From positions 46,916-110,915 of the forward strand of contig NZ_VDUZ01000031.1 of the NCBI RefSeq assembly GCF_008039615.1: a stretch of DNA of 64,000 nt, in the 5' to 3' direction. Of this stretch, positions 23,960-32,292 are shown one piece after another. The stretch's first letter is position 1. Each line of letters opens with the position of its first letter. Under the pieces are notes generated by a model, which worked only from the letters and a program-made list of their open reading frames with translations, was not told where the DNA came from and did not search any database. The DNA comes from Vineibacter terrae. Its GTDB lineage: Bacteria > Pseudomonadota > Alphaproteobacteria > Reyranellales > Reyranellaceae. A program made the translations under genes and the position numbers.

Positions 23960-26140
23960 ATGAGCGCGCACGATTTCGCCAGCCTGACGCATGCCGATCA
24001 CGGCACGCCGCTGCGCTGGTGGCATTACACCGACAGCTTCGCCGTCGCCGGCTTCCGCGGCCGCGACGGCCGCAAGCGCATCGCGATGGCGGTGCGCACC
24101 GGCGCGCAGTGCTACTGGCACGAGCCCTTGGCGCCGCTGCCGCTCTACGGCGCCGCCGGCCTGCAGGCGCGGCCTGCGGCGCCGGTGCTGGTGGTACAAA
24201 ACGAGGCGATCGCGGATGGCGCGCGGCCGTTGTTCCCGGACCATGTCTGCATCGCCTGGGCTGGTGGCTGTGGCGCGGTCGACAAGGCCGACATCGTGCC
24301 GCTGCGCGGCCGCGACGTGGTGGCGTGGCCGGACGACGATGCCGGTGCCACGGCCATGGCGCGGCTGCAGGTGCGGCTGCGGGGCTGGGCGCATCACGTC
24401 GCGCTCATCGCCGCGCCGCGCGCCTGGCCGGCGCCGTGGCATGGCGACGACCCACCGAAGCTGCCCGAGGCGGCCGTCGAGACGCTGCGGCGCCAGCTGC
24501 GCGAGGCCCTCCCTGACGTTGCTGCGGACCCACCGTCATCCCGAGCGCAGCGAGGGATCTCCTGCGAAGGACGCACGGTGCCCCAGTCGCGGGAGATCCC
24601 TCGCTGCGCTCGGGATGACGGTGAGGTCGACGCATCCGTGCAGCCCAACGCGACTGAGACACGCCCGGCGCCGACACACCAAGACATCCCTCACACCATC
24701 GAAGACCCGCCCTCCGTGCCCGACACCGGCTGGGCGGCGCCGGACCTGTCCCTGCTGGACGACCGGCGCGGCGAGCTGCCGGCATTGCCTCCCGAGGCGC
24801 TGCCGCTGCCCTGGCGCAGCTGGGTCGAGCAGGCCGCCCGTGGCGCGGGTGTGCCGATTGATCCCGTGGCGCTGTCGCTGCTGACGGCAGCTTCCGGCCT
24901 GATCGGCACGGCGCGCTGGATCGCACCGGCGCCGTCATGGTCGGAGCCCTGCATCCTGTGGACCGCCGTCGTCGGGCCGCCATCGTCGGGCAAGACGCCC
25001 GCCGTGGCCGCGGTGCTGGACCTGGTCCGCCTTCTCCAGGACGAGCTGGACGCCGCCTATGAAGCGGCGCTGCACGTGCACGACAGCGCCTTCGAGGACG
25101 CGCGCGGCCAATGGGTCGGCGATCTCATCGAAGCGGTGCGCGAAAGGCGCGCGCCGCCGCCCCAAGTGGTGGCCAGGCCGCCGCTGCGGCGATCGTTGCT
25201 GGCCGCCGGCGCCGGCATCGCGGCGATCGTGGCGACGTTGCGCAACGCGCCGCGCGGCGTGCTGCTGGCGCGCGACGGCCGCGGCTCATGGCTGGCGGAT
25301 ATCGTGCGCGACTGCCGCGGCGCCGGCGACGACGTCTTCTGGCTTGCGGCCTGGGCGGGCGCCGGCTGGACCGCCGCCGGCCGGCGCCAGTCCGTCAGCG
25401 TCGACAGCGCCGTGTCGATCCTGGGCACGCTGCGGCCGGAGGCGCTCGGCGCCGCGCTCGGCGACGACAGCGACGGCGTGGCCGCGCGCCTGCTCTATGT
25501 CTGGCCGCATCGCGCTGCGTTCCGGAAGCTGCCGGACGCGGCGGCGGAGGCGGACGTCGATGCGGTCGCGGCATTGGCGCGCCTGCGCGACATGCCCGAC
25601 GGTCCGCGCGAGGTGCCGCTGGCGTCCGACGCCCGCGCCGCCTTCGACCGCTTCCGCCGACTGCATTACGTCGCGGCCGGCCGGCAGGAGGGCCGTGCCG
25701 CGGCGTGGTGGGGCAAGGGGCCGGGCACTGTCCTGCGCCTGGCCGGCGTGATGGCGTTTCTCGACTGGGCGGCGCAGCCGCAAGGCGCCGCCGAGCCGCA
25801 AGAGGTGCCGGCTTGGGCCGTCGAGGCGGCCGCGGCGCTGTGGCAGGATTATCTGTGGCCGCACGCCCGCGCCGCGATCGGCGCCGGCGGCAACGGCACG
25901 CACGACCGGCACCTGCGCGACGCGCTGCGCTGGCTGGCGCAGCAGCGCCCGCGCGAGGTCTCGCGCGAGCAGCTGCGCCGCGAGGCGATGCGCCAGTCGC
26001 TGAACGCCGCCGGCACCGACAGGATCATCGCCGGCCTGGTCGAGCGCGGCTGCCTGCGGCTGGTGACGCACGCCACGAAGGGCCGCGCCCGCCGCCGCTG
26101 GCTGGTCAACCCGGCGCTGCGGGAGAACCACGATGCCTGA
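23960..26140 (+). CDS. DUF3987 family protein with N-terminal TOPRIM-like domain (primase/helicase-like)
   Basis: This 726-residue protein has a TOPRIM-like N-terminus, with PVLVVQNEAIADGARPLFPD where active TOPRIM enzymes have VVEGE, and DVVAWPDDDAGATAM with the acidic cluster. A DUF3987 ATPase-like domain follows, with a P-loop VVGPPSSGKTPA at about 337-348 and conserved blocks such as GVLLARDGRGSWLADIV and SILGTLRPEAL. The C-terminus resembles a winged helix. Such proteins occur on mobile elements and in chromosomes and probably act on DNA. The first TOPRIM glutamate appears replaced by Gln. Residues about 191-221 are encoded by an in-frame palindromic repeat in the linker. The ribosome binding site at 23960 is weak. 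Confidence 0.78.
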   Translation: MSAHDFASLTHADHGTPLRWWHYTDSFAVAGFRGRDGRKRIAMAVRTGAQCYWHEPLAPLPLYGAAGLQARPAAPVLVVQNEAIADGARPLFPDHVCIAWAGGCGAVDKADIVPLRGRDVVAWPDDDAGATAMARLQVRLRGWAHHVALIAAPRAWPAPWHGDDPPKLPEAAVETLRRQLREALPDVAADPPSSRAQRGISCEGRTVPQSREIPRCARDDGEVDASVQPNATETRPAPTHQDIPHTIEDPPSVPDTGWAAPDLSLLDDRRGELPALPPEALPLPWRSWVEQAARGAGVPIDPVALSLLTAASGLIGTARWIAPAPSWSEPCILWTAVVGPPSSGKTPAVAAVLDLVRLLQDELDAAYEAALHVHDSAFEDARGQWVGDLIEAVRERRAPPPQVVARPPLRRSLLAAGAGIAAIVATLRNAPRGVLLARDGRGSWLADIVRDCRGAGDDVFWLAAWAGAGWTAAGRRQSVSVDSAVSILGTLRPEALGAALGDDSDGVAARLLYVWPHRAAFRKLPDAAAEADVDAVAALARLRDMPDGPREVPLASDARAAFDRFRRLHYVAAGRQEGRAAAWWGKGPGTVLRLAGVMAFLDWAAQPQGAAEPQEVPAWAVEAAAALWQDYLWPHARAAIGAGGNGTHDRHLRDALRWLAQQRPREVSREQLRREAMRQSLNAAGTDRIIAGLVERGCLRLVTHATKGRARRRWLVNPALRENHDA
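24531..24623. repeat. Palindromic element inside a reading frame
   Basis: Perfect 32-nt arms at 24531-24562 and 24592-24623 (CACCGTCATCCCGAGCGCAG... and inverse) flank a 29-nt loop. The total of 93 nt equals 31 codons, so the host frame is kept. It adds an arginine-rich peptide (SSRAQRGIS...SREIPRCARDDG) to the linker of the DUF3987 protein, without a stop. Confidence 0.9.
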
Positions 26141-26160
26141 GCCGCGCTGGTCCGCCTGCT

Positions 26161-26246
26161 GTCATCCCGAGCGCAGCGAGGGATCTCTCGCGAATGACGC
26201 ACGCTGCGCCTTGTCGCAGGAGATCCCTCGCTGCGCTCGGGATGAC
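26161..26246. repeat. Palindromic element between DUF3987 and IorA-like genes
   Basis: Arms of about 28 nt, GTCATCCCGAGCGCAGCGAG... and its inverse, enclose a 30-nt loop. It begins 21 nt after the DUF3987 stop. The remaining bases to 26452 contain no gene. They hold an AT-rich piece near 26350-26370 where the promoter of the next operon may lie. Confidence 0.85.
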
Positions 26247-26452
26247 GAGAGAGCCAAAGGCGCCCGCTGCGTCGTCTTTGGGGCGCTTCCCGCAGTCCGC
26301 GCCGCTTGCGGAACCGCTGGCGCCTTCGCGGTAAGCCATTGTCTTCGCTACAGAAAAAATCTTTCCGATCTTCGCGCTCTTCGCGCAGACGGGAAACTGT
26401 TTGACACCCAACGATTCCGCTCCTTAGCTGGCGGCAAGACGAGGAAGCCCCC

Positions 26453-28633
26453 ATGTTCGACCAGCCACCGGCCGCGGCCCGCACCAACCCCGAGCGCTCG
26501 TTTGCCGAGGAGGTGCGCTCGCTGCGCCTGGGCGCCGGCGAGGTGTTCCGCGGCGAGGGCGTGCTGGCGGTCACCAAGGCGCTGCTGCAATCCGGCGTCG
26601 CCTATGTCGGCGGCTACCAGGGCGCGCCGATGTCGCATCTGGTCGACGTGCTGGTCGAGTCGCAGGACCTGCTCGACGAGCTCGGCGTGCACCTGGAGAC
26701 CTGCACCAACGAGGCTGCGGCGGCGGCGCTGCTGGGCGCCTCGATCAACTACCCGATCCGCGGCTGCGTCACCTGGAAGTCGATCGTCGGCACCAACGTC
26801 GCGGCCGATGCGCTCTCCAACCTGGCGTCGCCGGGCGTGATCGGCGGCGCGCTGATCGTGGTCGGCGAGGATTACGGCGAAGGCGCCTCGATCATCCAGG
26901 AGCGTGCCCACGCCTATGCGCTGAAGTCGTCGGTCTGGCTGATGGACCCGCGGCCCAACCTGCCGACCATCGTGCACTGCGTCGAGAAGGCCTTCGAGCT
27001 GTCCGAGGCCACCAACACGCCGGTCATGATGGAGCTGCGCATCCGCGCCTGCCATGTCAGCGGCAGCTTCGTGGCCAAGGACAATGTCGCGCCCGCCATC
27101 TCGCGCAACGCGCGGCTGGCCGAGCCGGTGCCGCAGGATTACGGCCGCATCTCGCATCCGCCGTCGACCTATATCCAGGAGAAGCTGAAGGTCGATGTGC
27201 GCCAGCCGGCGGCGCAGCGCTTCATCGTCGAGCAGGGGCTGAACGAGCTGCTGCCGGGCGAGCGCGAGGATCTCGGCATCATCGTGCAGGGCGGCATCGC
27301 CAACGTGCTGCTGCGCGGGCTCGACCGGCTCGGCCTGGGCGACGCCTTCGGCGCCGTGCAGGTGCCCACCCTGGTGCTCAACGTCACGCATCCGCTGGTG
27401 CCGGACCAGATCACCGATTTCTGCGCCGGCAAGCGCGCCGTGCTGGTGGTCGAGGAGGGCGCGCCGGACTACCTCGAGCAGGCGATCGGCGCGCTGCTGC
27501 GCAAGAAGGATATCGGCACGCGCCTGCACGGCAAAGACGTGCTGCCGATGGCCGGCGAGTACACCGCCGAGGTCGTGACCGAGGGCCTGCTGAAGTTCTT
27601 CGCCCAGACCGCCAACGACATCGACCTTTCCAGGCCGATGCAGGCGCTGGAGCAGGCGCGCGCCGGCCGCGCCGAGGCGCAGCGCCTGATCGGCGCGCCG
27701 CTGCCGCTGCGGCCGCCGGGCTTCTGCACCGGCTGTCCCGAGCGGCCGGTGTTCTCCGCCATCAAGCTGCTGGAGCGCGAGGTCGGCAAGGTCCACATTT
27801 CCAGCGACATCGGCTGCCACTCCTTCGCGACCCTGGCGCCGTTCAATCTCGGCAACTCGATTCTGGGCTACGGCATGTCGCTGGCGGCGGCCGCCGCCGT
27901 GGCGCCGGTCATGCAGAAGCGCACCATCTCGGTGATGGGCGACGGCGGCTTCTGGCACAACGGCCTGCTGTCGGGCGTCTCCTCGGCCATGTTCAATCGC
28001 GGCGATCGCGTGCTGGTGGTGATGCAGAACGGCTACACCTCGGCGACCGGCGCGCAGTTCCTGCCCTCCAGCGCCGGCAACCGCCGCGACGGCAACAACA
28101 CGTCGGACATCGCCGTCACCCTGCGCGCCATGGGCGTGCGCTGGCTGCGCACCATCCGCACCTACAACGTCAGCACCATGCTGGGCACGTTGCGCGAGGC
28201 GATGACCACCAAGGAGCCGGGGCTCAAGGTGATCGTGGCCGACGGCGAATGCCAGCTCGCGCGCCAGCGCCGCATCCGCCCGCTTCTGGCGGCGGCGCTG
28301 AAGCGCGGCGAGCGCGTGGTGCGCACGCGCTACGGCGTCGACGACGCGGTCTGCACCGGCGATCATTCCTGCATCCGCCTCTCGGGCTGCCCCTCGCTCA
28401 CCATCAAGGCAAGCCCCGATCCGCTGCGCGACGATCCCGTGGCGCAGGTCGTCAACAGCTGCGTCGGCTGTGGCCTGTGCGGCGAGGTCGCCGACGCCGC
28501 GGTGCTGTGCCCGTCCTTCTACAAGGCCGAGATCGTGCAGAACCCGACCTGGTGGGACCGCCTCATGACGCGCCTGCGCAGCGCTGTGATCGGCCGACTG
28601 CAGGGTAGGGAGCCCGCGGCAGATGTACGTTGA
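26453..28633 (+). CDS. Indolepyruvate ferredoxin oxidoreductase-type 2-oxoacid oxidoreductase, alpha subunit (IorA-like)
   Basis: This 726-residue protein has pyruvate:ferredoxin oxidoreductase-type domains in the IorA order. The pyrimidine-binding domain comes first (LLQSGVAYVGGYQGAPMSHL), and the TPP-binding domain is central-to-late, with FCTGCPERPVFSAIK and GDGGFWHNG. The C-terminal ferredoxin motif is CVGCGLCGEV...LCP, with Cys670, 673, 676 and 686 as ligands for a [4Fe-4S] cluster. A second cysteine group, VCTGDHSCIRLSGC, lies before it. It oxidatively decarboxylates an aryl- or other 2-oxo acid to the acyl-CoA, reducing ferredoxin. The beta subunit gene follows after a 150-nt repeat-bearing gap. 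The start at 26453 is 6 nt after a weak GAGGAAG. Confidence 0.9.
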   Translation: MFDQPPAAARTNPERSFAEEVRSLRLGAGEVFRGEGVLAVTKALLQSGVAYVGGYQGAPMSHLVDVLVESQDLLDELGVHLETCTNEAAAAALLGASINYPIRGCVTWKSIVGTNVAADALSNLASPGVIGGALIVVGEDYGEGASIIQERAHAYALKSSVWLMDPRPNLPTIVHCVEKAFELSEATNTPVMMELRIRACHVSGSFVAKDNVAPAISRNARLAEPVPQDYGRISHPPSTYIQEKLKVDVRQPAAQRFIVEQGLNELLPGEREDLGIIVQGGIANVLLRGLDRLGLGDAFGAVQVPTLVLNVTHPLVPDQITDFCAGKRAVLVVEEGAPDYLEQAIGALLRKKDIGTRLHGKDVLPMAGEYTAEVVTEGLLKFFAQTANDIDLSRPMQALEQARAGRAEAQRLIGAPLPLRPPGFCTGCPERPVFSAIKLLEREVGKVHISSDIGCHSFATLAPFNLGNSILGYGMSLAAAAAVAPVMQKRTISVMGDGGFWHNGLLSGVSSAMFNRGDRVLVVMQNGYTSATGAQFLPSSAGNRRDGNNTSDIAVTLRAMGVRWLRTIRTYNVSTMLGTLREAMTTKEPGLKVIVADGECQLARQRRIRPLLAAALKRGERVVRTRYGVDDAVCTGDHSCIRLSGCPSLTIKASPDPLRDDPVAQVVNSCVGCGLCGEVADAAVLCPSFYKAEIVQNPTWWDRLMTRLRSAVIGRLQGREPAADVR

Positions 28634-28640
28634 TCGCGTT

Positions 28641-28772
28641 CATACCTTCCCCCGCTGGCGGGGGAAGGTGCCCGAAGGGCGGATGGGGGTGGCCTTCACG
28701 CACTCCGTCTGGTCAGGGGCACCCCCATCCGGCGCTGCGCGCCACCTTCCCCCGCCAGCGGGGGAAGGTATG
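28641..28772. repeat. Modular inverted repeat between the two oxidoreductase genes
   Basis: Arms 28641-28670 and 28743-28772 are perfect 30-nt inverted copies. Each arm is itself a hairpin (ACCTTCCCCC-GCTG-like-GGGGGAAGGT). Inside, CGGATGGGGGT pairs with ACCCCCATCCG. The design matches the repeats at 30841-30970 and 34234-34375 in plan but not in sequence. It lies within a probable operon. Confidence 0.85.
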
Positions 28773-28783
28773 GGCATTGCCCC

Positions 28784-30322
28784 ATGACGCCCGACCGTCC
28801 CGTCACCATCCTGATCGCGGCGCTGGGCGGCGATGGCGGCGGCGTGCTGTGCGACTGGATCGTCGAGGCGGCGCACCATGCCGGCCTGCCGGCGCAGGCG
28901 ACGCAGATCCCGGGCGTGGCGCAGCGCACCGGCGCCACCACCTACTATGTCGAGGTGCTGCCCACGGCGCGCGCGCGGCTGGGCGAGCGCGCGCCGGTGC
29001 TGGCGCTGAACCCGGCGATGGGCGAGGTCGACGTGCTGCTGGCCAGCGAGCTGGTCGAGGCCGGCCGCATGATCTTCAACGGCTGGGTGACGCCCGACCG
29101 CACCACGCTGATCTCATCCAGCCACCGCGTGTTCGCGATCGGCGAGCGCGTGGCGATGGGCGATGGCCGCTTCGATGTCGGCCGCCTGCTGCGCGCCGTG
29201 AAGGAGCGGTCCAAGGCGCAGATCCTGTTCGACATGGACCAGGCGGCGGAGGAGGCGGGCAGCGTGCTCAACGCCGTGCTGCTGGGCGCGCTGGCCGGAT
29301 GCGGCCGCGTGCCGATCCCCGACCAGGCCTTTGAGGCCGCGATCCGCGCCGCCGGCAAGTCGGTCGACGCCAATCTCGCGGGCTTCGCCTTCGGCCGCGC
29401 CCATGCGCGCGGCGAGCTCGAGCAGGCCGTGCGCGCGCACCAGAAGCGGCAGGCCCAGGCGCGCGGCGTCGAGGACCTGATCGGGCGCGCGCGGCAGGCG
29501 TTGCCGCTTGCGGCGCACGACATCGTCGAGGAAGGCGTGCGCCGCCTGGCGGACTATCAGGACCGCGCCTATGCCGCGCGCTACCTCGACCGGCTCGATG
29601 CGGTGTGGTCGGCGGAGAACAAGGCCGGCGGCGACGGCGCGCTGCTGCGCGAGACGGCGCGGCATCTGGCGGTGCGCATGTCGTTCGAGGACGTGATCCG
29701 CGTGGCGCAGGTCAAGGTCTCGGCCGAGCGCTTCGCGCGCGTGCATGCCGAGGTGCGTGCCAAGGCGGGCGAGCCTCTTGTGATCACCGAGCACTTCAAG
29801 CCCGGCATCGAGGAGATCTGCGCCGTGCTGCCGCCCGCCCTGGCGCGGCGCATCATGGCCTGGGCCGAGCGCAGCGGCCGGCTGGGCAAATGGTACTGGT
29901 CCATGCATGTGCGCACGTCGACGGTGTCGGGCTTCCTGCGCCTGTGGCTGCTGTCGAAGCTGCGCTGGTGGCGGCCGCGCACCTGGCGCTTCGCCGAGGA
30001 GCAGGCGCAGATCGAGCGCTGGCTGCAGCAGATCCGGCACGCCGCTGCGCTGAGCCTGCCGCTGGCGCGCGAGATCGCCGAGTGCGCCCGCCTGATCAAG
30101 GGCTATGGCGACACGCACAAGCGCGGCTCGCACAACTTCGCGCGCATCGAGGCGGCCGTGATCGCCCCGGCGCTGGCCGGCACGATGGCGGCGCCGCTCG
30201 CGGTCGATGCGATCGCCAGCGCGCGTGTCGCGGCGCTGGCCGATCCCGAGGGCGAGTCGCTGGCCAGGACCCTGGCCGAGATCGCGCAGCGCACACAGGA
30301 GGTGCCCCGTGCCGCCGAGTGA
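28784..30322 (+). CDS. Indolepyruvate oxidoreductase-type beta subunit (IorB-like) with C-terminal DUF6537-like domain
   Basis: This 512-residue protein starts with the gamma/IorB domain: ILIAALGGDGGGVLCDWI, GVAQRTGATTYYVEV and a segment around LASELVEAGRMIF. It is more than twice the length of a stand-alone IorB (about 200 residues). The C-terminal half (from about 220, including DYQDRAYAARYLDRLDAVW) is the extra domain seen in alphaproteobacterial members and is of unknown function. It pairs with the preceding alpha subunit. The 3' end overlaps the thioesterase start by 14 nt. Confidence 0.85.
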   Translation: MTPDRPVTILIAALGGDGGGVLCDWIVEAAHHAGLPAQATQIPGVAQRTGATTYYVEVLPTARARLGERAPVLALNPAMGEVDVLLASELVEAGRMIFNGWVTPDRTTLISSSHRVFAIGERVAMGDGRFDVGRLLRAVKERSKAQILFDMDQAAEEAGSVLNAVLLGALAGCGRVPIPDQAFEAAIRAAGKSVDANLAGFAFGRAHARGELEQAVRAHQKRQAQARGVEDLIGRARQALPLAAHDIVEEGVRRLADYQDRAYAARYLDRLDAVWSAENKAGGDGALLRETARHLAVRMSFEDVIRVAQVKVSAERFARVHAEVRAKAGEPLVITEHFKPGIEEICAVLPPALARRIMAWAERSGRLGKWYWSMHVRTSTVSGFLRLWLLSKLRWWRPRTWRFAEEQAQIERWLQQIRHAAALSLPLAREIAECARLIKGYGDTHKRGSHNFARIEAAVIAPALAGTMAAPLAVDAIASARVAALADPEGESLARTLAEIAQRTQEVPRAAE

Positions 30323-30800
30323 GACAGCAAGTGCCCTGCTGCCGGACGACACGCACCCGGTGTCGACGCCGGAAGGGCTGGCCGTGCGCCACGCCGTCAC
30401 CCTGGAGTGGGGCGACTGCGATCCCGCCGGCATCATCTACTACCCGACCTATTTCAAGTGGTGGGACCAGGGCACGTGGCGGCTGTTCTGGGCCGCGGGC
30501 ATCGACCGGCGCGTGATGCGCGAGGACATGGGCGGCATCGAGATGCCGATCCTCAACGCCGTGGGCACGTTCGAGAGCACCGTGACGCCGGGCGCGCGGC
30601 TCGTCGTCGAGAGCCGCGTCGAGCGCTGGGGCAACAGCTCGTTCCGCGTCGCGCACCGCGTGACGGCACAGGACGGCAGGACCGTGGCGCATGGCAACGA
30701 GACGCGATGCTGGACCAGCACCCAGGCGGCGCCGGGCCAGCTCAAGGCCACGCGCATCCCCGACGACATCATCGCCCGCTTCGGCGGCACGCGGGCGTGA
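30309..30800 (+). CDS. 4-hydroxybenzoyl-CoA thioesterase family (hotdog fold) acyl-CoA thioesterase
   Basis: This 163-residue protein has the 4HBT signature WGDCDPAGIIYYPTYFKWWD (about 34-53), in which Asp38 is the catalytic residue of Pseudomonas-type enzymes. It hydrolyses an acyl-CoA, probably aromatic. GTG 30309 follows AGGAGGT at ideal spacing and overlaps the upstream coding end, so translation is coupled. With the oxidoreductase it suggests oxidation of an arylpyruvate to aryl-acetyl-CoA and release of the acid. That pathway link is inference. Confidence 0.88.
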   Translation: MPPSETASALLPDDTHPVSTPEGLAVRHAVTLEWGDCDPAGIIYYPTYFKWWDQGTWRLFWAAGIDRRVMREDMGGIEMPILNAVGTFESTVTPGARLVVESRVERWGNSSFRVAHRVTAQDGRTVAHGNETRCWTSTQAAPGQLKATRIPDDIIARFGGTRA

Positions 30801-30840
30801 AGCACCATCTCCTCGCCCCGCGAGAGCGTATGGGTACATG

Positions 30841-30970
30841 TTCCTCCCCAGCTTTGCTGGGGAGGTGCCCCGAAGGGGCGGAGGGGAGCCAACGTGGTCT
30901 ATGTATCTGAGACCACGTCGGCTCCCCCTCCGGCCTCCGGCCACCTCCCCCAACTGCGTTGGGGGAGGGT
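30841..30970. repeat. Modular inverted repeat downstream of the thioesterase gene
   Basis: The repeat has the order hairpin (CTCCCCAGC..GCTGGGGAG), connector GTGCCCCGAAGGGGC, long stem (GGAGGGGAGCCAACGTGGTC with its inverse), connector, hairpin (CCTCCCCCAAC..GTTGGGGGAGG). Same plan as 28641-28772 and 34234-34375. It may terminate the preceding operon and protect 3' ends. Confidence 0.8.
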
Positions 30971-31011
30971 TTATCTGCAGCTCCCCGCTCTCGCGGAAGA
31001 GGTGTTGATCC

Positions 31012-31464
31012 TCACATCGACTTAATCGCCGCGACCTGCTGGTCGAGGCCGAGCTTGCGGTTGCACAGCGGCCAGTGGCTGACGGCGTCGCGCTCGAAGA
31101 TCGCGTACTTCGCCAGCGCGGCGGCCTGCTGATGGTCGTGCGCCAGCGCCACGGCCTCCCTGTAGCTGAGGTCGCGTCCGTCGCGGTCGCGCACGAAGCC
31201 GATCACCGTGCGCGGCGAGAACTGGAAGCGCCCGACATAGGCGCCACGGCCGCCATAGATCGGCCGGTCGGACTCGCCGGTGCCGCCGCTCTCGCACTCT
31301 GAGAGCTGGCGCAGCACGTCATTCTTGCGCGCTTCGATATCGAGCGCGCGGGAATCGAGAGCCTGGATGGGTGCCGATGGTGCCTGTGTGGTGCAGCCGG
31401 CGGCGACGAACAACGCGAACGCGAGCGGACCGAGGATGGTCCGGGTACCGTGGCGCAAATCCAT
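31012..31464 (-). CDS. Lipoprotein with a lysozyme-like (transglycosylase-type) domain
   Basis: This 150-residue protein has an N-terminal signal with lipobox LFVAAGC (lipidated Cys24). The domain contains LSECESGG (Glu57 or Glu59) and YVGRFQFSPRTVIGF, resembling the SLT/resuscitation-promoting lysozyme-like fold, in which a glutamate in ECESGG is catalytic. It probably sits on a membrane facing the periplasm and may cleave peptidoglycan; activity is inferred. Start 31464 follows GAGGAGGG with 9-nt spacing; a longer frame to 31554 would bury the signal. It is divergent from the ECF sigma gene. Confidence 0.7.
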   Translation of the reverse strand: MDLRHGTRTILGPLAFALFVAAGCTTQAPSAPIQALDSRALDIEARKNDVLRQLSECESGGTGESDRPIYGGRGAYVGRFQFSPRTVIGFVRDRDGRDLSYREAVALAHDHQQAAALAKYAIFERDAVSHWPLCNRKLGLDQQVAAIKSM

Positions 31465-31515
31465 CGCGTCGTGCCCTCCTCGAGTAAGGTCATGTCGGAC
31501 GTACGGCCTAAGCGC

Positions 31516-31542
31516 TGAAACCTTTTGATCGGTGGCGCCGTC
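31516..31542 (+). promoter_or_regulatory. ECF-type promoter of the sigma factor operon
   Basis: TGAAAC (31516-31521), 17 nt, then CGTC (31539-31542) match the common ECF -35/-10 form TGAAAC-N16/17-CGTC. A start about 31549 would give a 30-nt leader to ATG 31579, with AAGGGGGA as ribosome binding site. This suggests that the sigma factor activates its own operon. Confidence 0.6.
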
Positions 31543-31578
31543 TGATGGGTACAAGGCCGCTCAAGGGGGATACACGCG

Positions 31579-32292
31579 ATGGCATTAGGCAGGCAAGCAC
31601 CCCTCGACATGGCCGCCCTGCGCGACGAGCAGCTTCATGCACTGGCGCTGCAGCGGGGCGCGGGCGCCATCAGGGTCCTCACCCAGCGTTACAACCAGCG
31701 CCTCTATCGCGTCTGCTGGGGGATCCTGCGCAACGAGGCCGATGCCGAGGAGGCGGTTCAGGACGCCTACGTCAAGGCCTTCACGGCGAGCGCGTCCTTC
31801 GAGGGCCACGCCTCCTATGCGACGTGGCTGACGCGGATCGCGATCAACGAGGCGCTCGAGCGCCGGCGCGCAGCCCAACGGCGGGCGCGTCTGCTTGAAC
31901 GTGAGGGGATCACCGAGATGGCCGAATATCGTGCGCGGCTGGCGGATGGGCCCATCAGCCACGGCTCGCCCGAGGAGATTGCGGCGCGCGCCGAGGTCGC
32001 CCAGCGGCTGCAGGCGGCGGTCGCGCGCCTTCCCGAGATGTACCGGACCGTGTTCGTGCTGCGCGACGTGGAAGGCGTGAGTGTCGAGGAGGCGGCAGCG
32101 GCGCTGGGTGTGCCGGAGCAAACCGTCAAGACGCGCCTCTTCCGTGCCCGGCGCCGGCTGCAACAGATTCTGGAGCCGGACCTGCGCGCGGCGCTGCAGG
32201 AGGCATTTCCGTTTGGCGGCGAGCGCTGCGCGGCGTTGACCGAGAAGGTGCTCGCCCGCCTGTCCCCTCGGCAAGAAGGAGAGAAGTCATGA
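31579..32292 (+). CDS. ECF-type RNA polymerase sigma factor
   Basis: This 237-residue protein has sigma region 2 (LYRVCWGILRNEADAEEAVQDAYVKAF, about 42-68) and region 4 (LPEMYRTVFVLRDVEGVSVEEAAAALGVPEQTVKTRLFRARRRL, about 153-196). About 40 extra residues follow region 4 and end in RQEGEKS. It overlaps the next gene by 4 nt. No anti-sigma gene is adjacent; control may rest with its operon partners or the C-terminal tail. Confidence 0.92.
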   Translation: MALGRQAPLDMAALRDEQLHALALQRGAGAIRVLTQRYNQRLYRVCWGILRNEADAEEAVQDAYVKAFTASASFEGHASYATWLTRIAINEALERRRAAQRRARLLEREGITEMAEYRARLADGPISHGSPEEIAARAEVAQRLQAAVARLPEMYRTVFVLRDVEGVSVEEAAAALGVPEQTVKTRLFRARRRLQQILEPDLRAALQEAFPFGGERCAALTEKVLARLSPRQEGEKS

